From Ahaetulla prasina (lineage: Eukaryota; Chordata; Lepidosauria; Squamata; Colubridae), in the NCBI RefSeq assembly GCF_028640845.1, contig NC_080546.1, positions 71,591,051 through 71,655,050 of the forward strand: a stretch of DNA of 64,000 nucleotides. Direction: 5' to 3'. The notes under the pieces were generated by a model. That model saw only the letters and a list, made by a program, of their open reading frames with translations, ran no database searches and was not told the DNA's origin. This document shows, one piece after another, positions 58,585-64,000 of the stretch. Position 1 is the first letter of the stretch, and every line of letters begins with the position of its first letter. A program made the position numbers and the translations under genes.

Positions 58585-59240
58585 ATATATTGTATTAACA
58601 GAGGGATAGAATCAAGATCATGTGAAATATTAGTACTGCTTTATAGTAAGTACTGCTTTATAGGCCTTAGTAAGACCACATTTAGAATACTGTATCCAGT
58701 TTTGGTCACCATACTATTAGAAAGATGTAGAGACTCTAGAAAGAGTGGCGAAAAGAGCAATATAGATGATTATGGGGCTGAATACTAAAATATATGAAAA
58801 ACAGTTGCAGAAATTGGGTTTACCTAGTCTATGGAAAAGAAGGACTAGGGTGACATGATAGCAGTGTTCTAATATTTGAGGGGCTGCCACAAAAAAGAGT
58901 GAGTCAATCTATTTTCCAAAGTGCGAGAAGGTGAGACAAGAAAGAATCAACTAAGAGAAGCAACCTAGAACCAAAGAGGATCTCCTAACAATGAGAACAA
59001 CTAACCAGACAAATGGCTTGCCTCAGAAGTTGTGGGTGCTCCATTACTGGAGGCTTTGAAGAAGAGACTGGACAGCCTCTTGGTATGGTAGAATGGTATG
59101 GTATGGTATGGTATGGTATGGTATGGTATGGTATGGTATGGTATGGTATGGTATGGTATAAGGTCTCCTACTTGAGCAGGGGTTGGACTAGGAGATTAGA
59201 AGACCTCCAAGATCCCTTCCAACTCTGTTATTCTGTTATA
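58585..59240 (+). mobile_element. CR1 LINE 3' region with internal microsatellite
   Basis: 'attaacagagggatagaatcaagatcatgtgaaat', 'cagttttggtcacc', 'gcagtgttctaatatttgaggggctgcc' and the 3' UTR 'ggtctcctacttgagcaggggttggactaggag...ctctgttattctgttat' run in order. A small duplication ('agtaagtactgctttatag') lies at 58640. Confidence 0.85.
59082..59158 (+). repeat. (GGTAT)n array inside CR1 3' UTR
   Basis: 'tggtatggta gaa' then about 13 GGTAT units, located where other CR1 copies read 'gaaatggtatagg' or 'gaaatggtgtagg'. Confidence 0.9.
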
Positions 59241-59244
59241 TATA

Positions 59245-61070
59245 TACCTTTACTTTGATATGATACAGAGATAGTCATTTATATAAGTTAAACAAGTAAA
59301 AGTATTAGAAATGACATGAAACAGAGAAAACATTTTATCACATAGAGTGGACAAGTAAAAATACCACATATTACTGGAAATATATAGCATAAAACTTTGG
59401 AATTTATTTTTTATAATAAATAATTTTTTTTATTAAATATAATCTCAGAAAAAAACAAGAAACATAATGTGGATAATGTTATCAGTAGCTGAAGAGCATA
59501 AACATCACTCTTAAACATGGAAACTGTTACATACATGTTCTCTATAATAAGCAAGGGCATTTTCTTCACTCAGAGCTACAGTCATTGTGTAAGTGTACAC
59601 ATAAATTGGGTTGGAGCAAATGAGTTATGTTCATTTATCAGTTAATTAAATAACTGTTTGAAACAGCATGCAGCAATGGTAAGCAGAGAAATTAAGGGCA
59701 TTATTAAATACCTGATTCAAAGTTAATGTGCAGGATGTTTGACTAAAATCAGCATTCTGGATCAGTACATATTAGTCACCTACTGTGAAGGAAAGCAGAT
59801 AATTCTAAGAGTCTACTTGAAATGCTTAGCATCAAATCCACATGTCAAGGTTTAATTTTACATTAAGGGCATGAAATCTGGAGTCTCTGCCAAGACATTT
59901 AAATACCGGTAGATTACATTCCAAATGCATGGATAGGAAATAGGATGTGTTTTGGGTTACAAATACCCCACTCTGAAAATTGTTTATAAATAATAGTCAG
60001 ATTTAAAAAAAAACAACTGCTATTTTCCAAGCAATATTTACCCAAATGTGATACACATTTTTTTAAAAAAATCAATTTCTACGTTCCCAAATGTGAACAT
60101 ATAGCAACATGTCTGCAATACTATATATTCTTACATTTCAATAAATCTCTTTCTAATGTTTTAGCTATATCCCAGGCAATTCCAGTAACCAAGGCTTTAG
60201 CACATTTTTGTTATTAAATGAGGGAATACAAAAAATTATGTTTAAACCAAATTATTTGGATACAGTTTGACATACATACACACATTGCTATGTACACAGC
60301 TGTTATTTACAAAACTAATTTTAATTAACAATTCTGATTAAATTATACAATCTTCTTGTAAAGAAATTACTTCCATAAAAAATATTAGAGTGAGATATTA
60401 CTATATTATGATCCAATTATGAGAGCAAAACCCAAGCTTAGCACAATTTAGTTTTCATATAGAGATTATTGCTTATTAGAAATATACTTTTTATACTCAG
60501 AAATGCCCATCACCTAAGAGAGGTGGTAATTTATAAGAATATGGTGCAATTTATTAAAGGTCAGAGCTTTTAGTTTAAGTCCCATAAGCCTTACTATATT
60601 AATCTTATACTTGTTATAATATGATTATTATCACAAATTGAAATATTTTGAATACAGGATGCTGTCAGTCTTTTCTTTCATGCCTAATATTGTCCACTCT
60701 ATTGAAGATAGATTTGTAAATCTTGAAAAAAAAATCTTTCCTATCACTTACTAGTTGAATATCTATATGGCTGTTAACTATCTGTCAGGGTTCCAAGTAA
60801 TATGTCCATAGCAAACAGAACTCCAAGGGAGAATGGTTCCTGAAAAAATAATTTTATTTGGCATATCATACTGACACAGGCTGGTGAAAACCGACTCTGA
60901 ATATTCCAGCAATTTTCACCTAATTAAAAGTAAAAGTTTCTCTCCTTTCCCAAACAATCAGTCACATGGTCCAATCAAGGTCCTGTCTGGTTACCTGGTG
61001 ACATCATTCCTCCTTTCTCCAGCCACCTGTGGCAATGTCCTTGGTTCCCAGGAGAAAATATTTTGCTTTG
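59245..61070. other. No recognised feature over ~1.8 kb
   Basis: AT-rich DNA; no supported gene. Confidence 0.5.
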
Positions 61071-61071
61071 G

Positions 61072-61220
61072 CTACAAAACCTGATTAACAAGTTTCTTTA
61101 GTCGGCTCCATAGATTTTCAATTGGGTTAAGGTCTGGGCTATTCTCAGGAAGGAAGGAAGGAAGGAAGGAAGGAAGGAAGGAAGGAAGGAAGGAAGGAAG
61201 AGAGAGAGAGAAAGAGAGAC
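61072..61220 (-). mobile_element. Tc1-like transposase scrap joined to (GGAA)n
   Basis: The minus strand reads NSPDLNPIENLWSRLKKLVN, with the third catalytic acid in PIEN preserved. At 61147-61200 (plus strand) a (GGAA)n array replaces the sequence that should encode the upstream part, then a GA run continues to 61220. It is a different Tc1 lineage from the copy at position 1. Confidence 0.75.
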
Positions 61221-61500
61221 CTCTAACTAAAACTCTTTGCAATAATAAGGAATGCTGGTAGATGATCCTTATCAAAGTAAGCAAACTCTCCTCTTATCAT
61301 AGTATCTTTAAAAAATATGCATAGTTGTCTCTTGTTTTCTCCCCCCCCCCCCGTTTCCTGCTCATTCTGTATCACTCACACATACACATATGGGATTTTA
61401 GCTTCTTTGCTAAGACATTTGGCAGTGGGTAGAGGTAAAACTTTTTAAAAATCTGGGCTATCCAGATTTAAAAATAATTTGAAACTGTCAAAAAATTTGC
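61221..61500. other. No gene; C10 run
   Basis: A poly-C run at about 61342-61352. Otherwise nothing. Confidence 0.5.
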
Positions 61501-61502
61501 AA

Positions 61503-61640
61503 TGTAACATAACATAACATAACATCAGAGTTGGAAGGGACCTTGGAGGCCTTCTAGTCCAACCCCCTGCCCAGGCAGGAAACCCTACACCATCTCAGTC
61601 AGATGGTTATCCAACATTTTCTTAAAAATTTCCAGTATCC
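61503..61640 (-). mobile_element. CR1 LINE 3' end with (ATAAC)n tail
   Basis: (ATAAC)n at 61505-61524 followed by 'cagagttggaagggaccttggaggccttctagtccaacccc' and 'atggttatccaacattttcttaaaaatttccag'. Confidence 0.85.
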
Positions 61641-61644
61641 CATT

Positions 61645-62575
61645 ATTTTATTTCCTCATATCTATTCCATTTGTAACAGATTCAGAATCATTTTCTGGTA
61701 ATCAAGTAATTATTCAATTTTGTGCACGGCCAGCTACTCAGTTGGGACAATTTATTTATCTGTGTCAGAAGCAGGTTAATTATAATTAACCATTTATTGT
61801 GTGGTATTGTATGCATGTTTGTTTACATTTATAACATTTATAAGGCTGCCTAACTCAAACAGTGAGACTCTGTATGGTGTAAAACACAATAAAACAGAAC
61901 AAAGCAAAACCCTCTAGAAAATAAATAACCATATAAGAAAAAAATGTCATGACAAACTGAACAAAATAATTAAAATAATTAAAATAATTAATAGGTGACT
62001 CCATTCAACTAGACTGGAACAACAAATATCATTATACTACTTTTCCAAATCTCCAGATCTGGAAATCTCTTCTGTATGACAACGCATAACCTGTCTCACT
62101 TTTTATCTTTTGCCAATAGGTGAATTTTTGTTGTTGTTGTTTAACTTGATGTTTGAGTCAGCATCTGATATATTAACTGACTACAGATTGCTTCTGATGA
62201 TTATTTTGTGCTTATGTGTGTTTCTAATTATTCCAGTAGTGTTGGAACATATAGAGAATTATTTTACATTCCTTGAAATACCATGTTCTGTTTTGATTAC
62301 TGTTTCCTTTCCTTTCAGTACTCTCATTGAAAAATCTTCAATATTGAAAAGCCACATGGATGCTCCAATGATTTTAAATAGGAGCTGACAACAATTCAAG
62401 AAGGTTGTAAAAATATATTAATGTCATCATAACTGTTATTGTAATAATAATTTTCTGTTTAAAAAGGAAGATATTAATACAACTAGAGCAAAAAGTAAGT
62501 TTGTTGACTAATCAAACTAAGATTTTATTCAACATACACTCAATAGTCAAATATATTTATAAAAATTATAAAGTC
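61645..62575. other. No recognised feature
   Basis: AT-rich DNA; the 92-codon frame at 62110-62388 is hydrophobic but shows no known family. Confidence 0.45.
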
Positions 62576-62579
62576 AATA

Positions 62580-63297
62580 AATATTTATTTATTTATTATT
62601 CAAATTTTTATACCGCCCTATCTCCCAAAGGACTCAGGGCGGTTTACAGCCTTATAAAAACAAAAAAAACATAAGAATAAATAGAAGTTAAAACAAGATT
62701 TTAAAAAACTTATTACATTAGGCCAAATTTAAAAATATCGATTAAAATAGTACAAAACCCCATTTAAAACTAATTTTTAAAAACTAAACCCTAGGCCAGC
62801 CCCGCACAAATAAATAGATGTGTCTTAAGCTCGCGGCGGAAGGTTCAAAGGTCAGGAAGTTGGCGCAGTCCTGGGGGGAGCTCGTTCCAGAGGGTGGGAG
62901 CCCCCACAGAGAAAGCCCTTCCCCTGGGTGTCTCCAGTCAGCACTGCCTGACGGACGGCACCCTAAGGAGTCCCTCTCTGTGGGAGCGTACGGGTCGGTG
63001 GGAGGCAGTCGGTGGCAGCAAGCGGTCCCGTAGATAACCCGGCCCTATGCCATGGAGTGCTTTAAAGATGGTAACCAAAACCTTGAAGCGCACCCGGAAG
63101 GCCACAGGTAGCCAGTGCAGTCTGCGCAGGAGAGGTGTCACATGGGAGCCACGAGGGGCTCCCTCTATTACCCGCGCAGCTGCATTCTGAACCAACTGAA
63201 GCCTCCGGATGCTCTTCAAGGGGAGCCCCATGTAGAGAGCATTGCAGTAATCCAAGCAAGATGTGACGAGTGCATGAGTGACTGTGCATAGGGCAAT
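62580..63297 (-). mobile_element. L2-like LINE, 3' third
   Basis: TTTA tail, 3' UTR 'tataccgccctatctcccaaaggactcagggcggtttac' and a minus-strand frame (63255-62938) reading MDYCNALYMGLPLKSIRRLQ and LHWLPVAFRVRFKVLVTIFK. A possible short duplication 'caataaa' lies on both sides (near 62574 and 63294). It is 5'-truncated just upstream of the L-D-Y-C motif. Confidence 0.85.
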
Positions 63298-63299
63298 AA

Positions 63300-64000
63300 A
63301 ACAATAAACACTTTCATTTTTCTGATTTGGCTACCCCCACCTTATTTCCCAATTTTTAGATGGGAATTTAATAATTGCATAATAATTAAAACTGTTAATT
63401 TAAAAATGCCATAATAATCCCAAGGACATGCTGGAGATTCAAAACAATATAGCTCTGCATACTTTAAAAATATTGCATTATAGAAAGGTGGGAATCACAT
63501 GAAAAGTTTAACTGTAATGAGATTATCAACTAACTTTTCTGATATATATAGAGAGATACTGATAAATAAATAAAATTCATAATGACTTAAACATAAATGT
63601 TAAAGCCATGGAGAAAATTTCAAGCAACAATAAGATACATTTTATTATTTATATAGCATCATTTACATTTGAATTTCACAGCATTTAAAACCTGCATTAC
63701 TTTTCAATACATAACATCAACGTAGTTAATATATGAAGGAATAAAATGAAAAACAATACAGAGAAAACTCTTGAATTACTTTCTGAGGTGGGATCCAGTG
63801 GAGGCACAGAAGGACCACTCCTAATACATTTTAATTGCAGTTCTTTTGAAGAACAAAAAAATATTTTTAGCACCAATTCTATTTAAAGCAGGTGCTTAAT
63901 TTATTTCTTAGACATCCACATTTTTATGATGGCAGTGCATAGAATTTTTTTTTAAAAAAAATACTATAACTTTCCAAGATTATTTCTAATTATAACACCT
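63300..64000. other. No recognised feature
   Basis: AT-rich DNA with a short TA/GA tract at 63541-63556 and T/A runs near 63940-63961. Confidence 0.5.

Overview
This window looks like a gene desert from a squamate reptile, most likely an advanced (colubroid) snake. I find no host protein-coding gene, tRNA, rRNA or CRISPR array. Every long reading frame traces to a transposable element or a microsatellite. The snake call rests on the mix: CR1, L2-like, BovB/RTE, R4/Dong-like and a CR1-superfamily LINE ending in (ATTCT)n (= AATAG)n, plus tRNA-derived SINEs, Tc1 elements and very many short hAT elements with clean 8-bp target duplications. (AATAG)n arrays seeded by LINE 3' tails are a known hallmark of colubroid snake genomes.

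Layout. 0-15 kb: Tc1 tail, hAT miniatures, tRNA SINE, a solo LTR (3570-4215), a minus-strand LINE split by a hAT element (5085-6300), and a diverged tandem duplication with coding-like minus-strand frames (11931-12587). 15-22 kb: a nearly full-length single-ORF LINE (15139-18386) and a CR1 copy (18590-21590) broken by two L2-like insertions. 22-33 kb: mostly featureless AT-rich DNA with solo LINE tails and MITEs. 33-44 kb: a dense hAT cluster, including a 677-bp element with a 79-bp-arm hairpin (33179-33855), a hAT element with a perfect target duplication (41236-41743), and a second solo LTR (43483-44097). 44-51 kb: CR1, a minus-strand LINE, BovB split by a SINE, and an L2-like copy ending in (ATT)n. 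53-55 kb: two sister hAT elements, one carrying another MITE. 56-64 kb: RTE, R4/Dong-like LINE, CR1 with an internal (GGTAT)n array, Tc1 scrap and an L2-like copy.

The elements do not work together as a pathway; the biology is insertion history. At least six nestings can be read, most with defined boundaries. I do not see a new autonomous biological system. The observations most worth checking are the unassigned 12-kb duplication, the reading frame that runs into the LTR from its first base, the hairpin inside the hAT element, and the start arrangement of the LINE at 15148.
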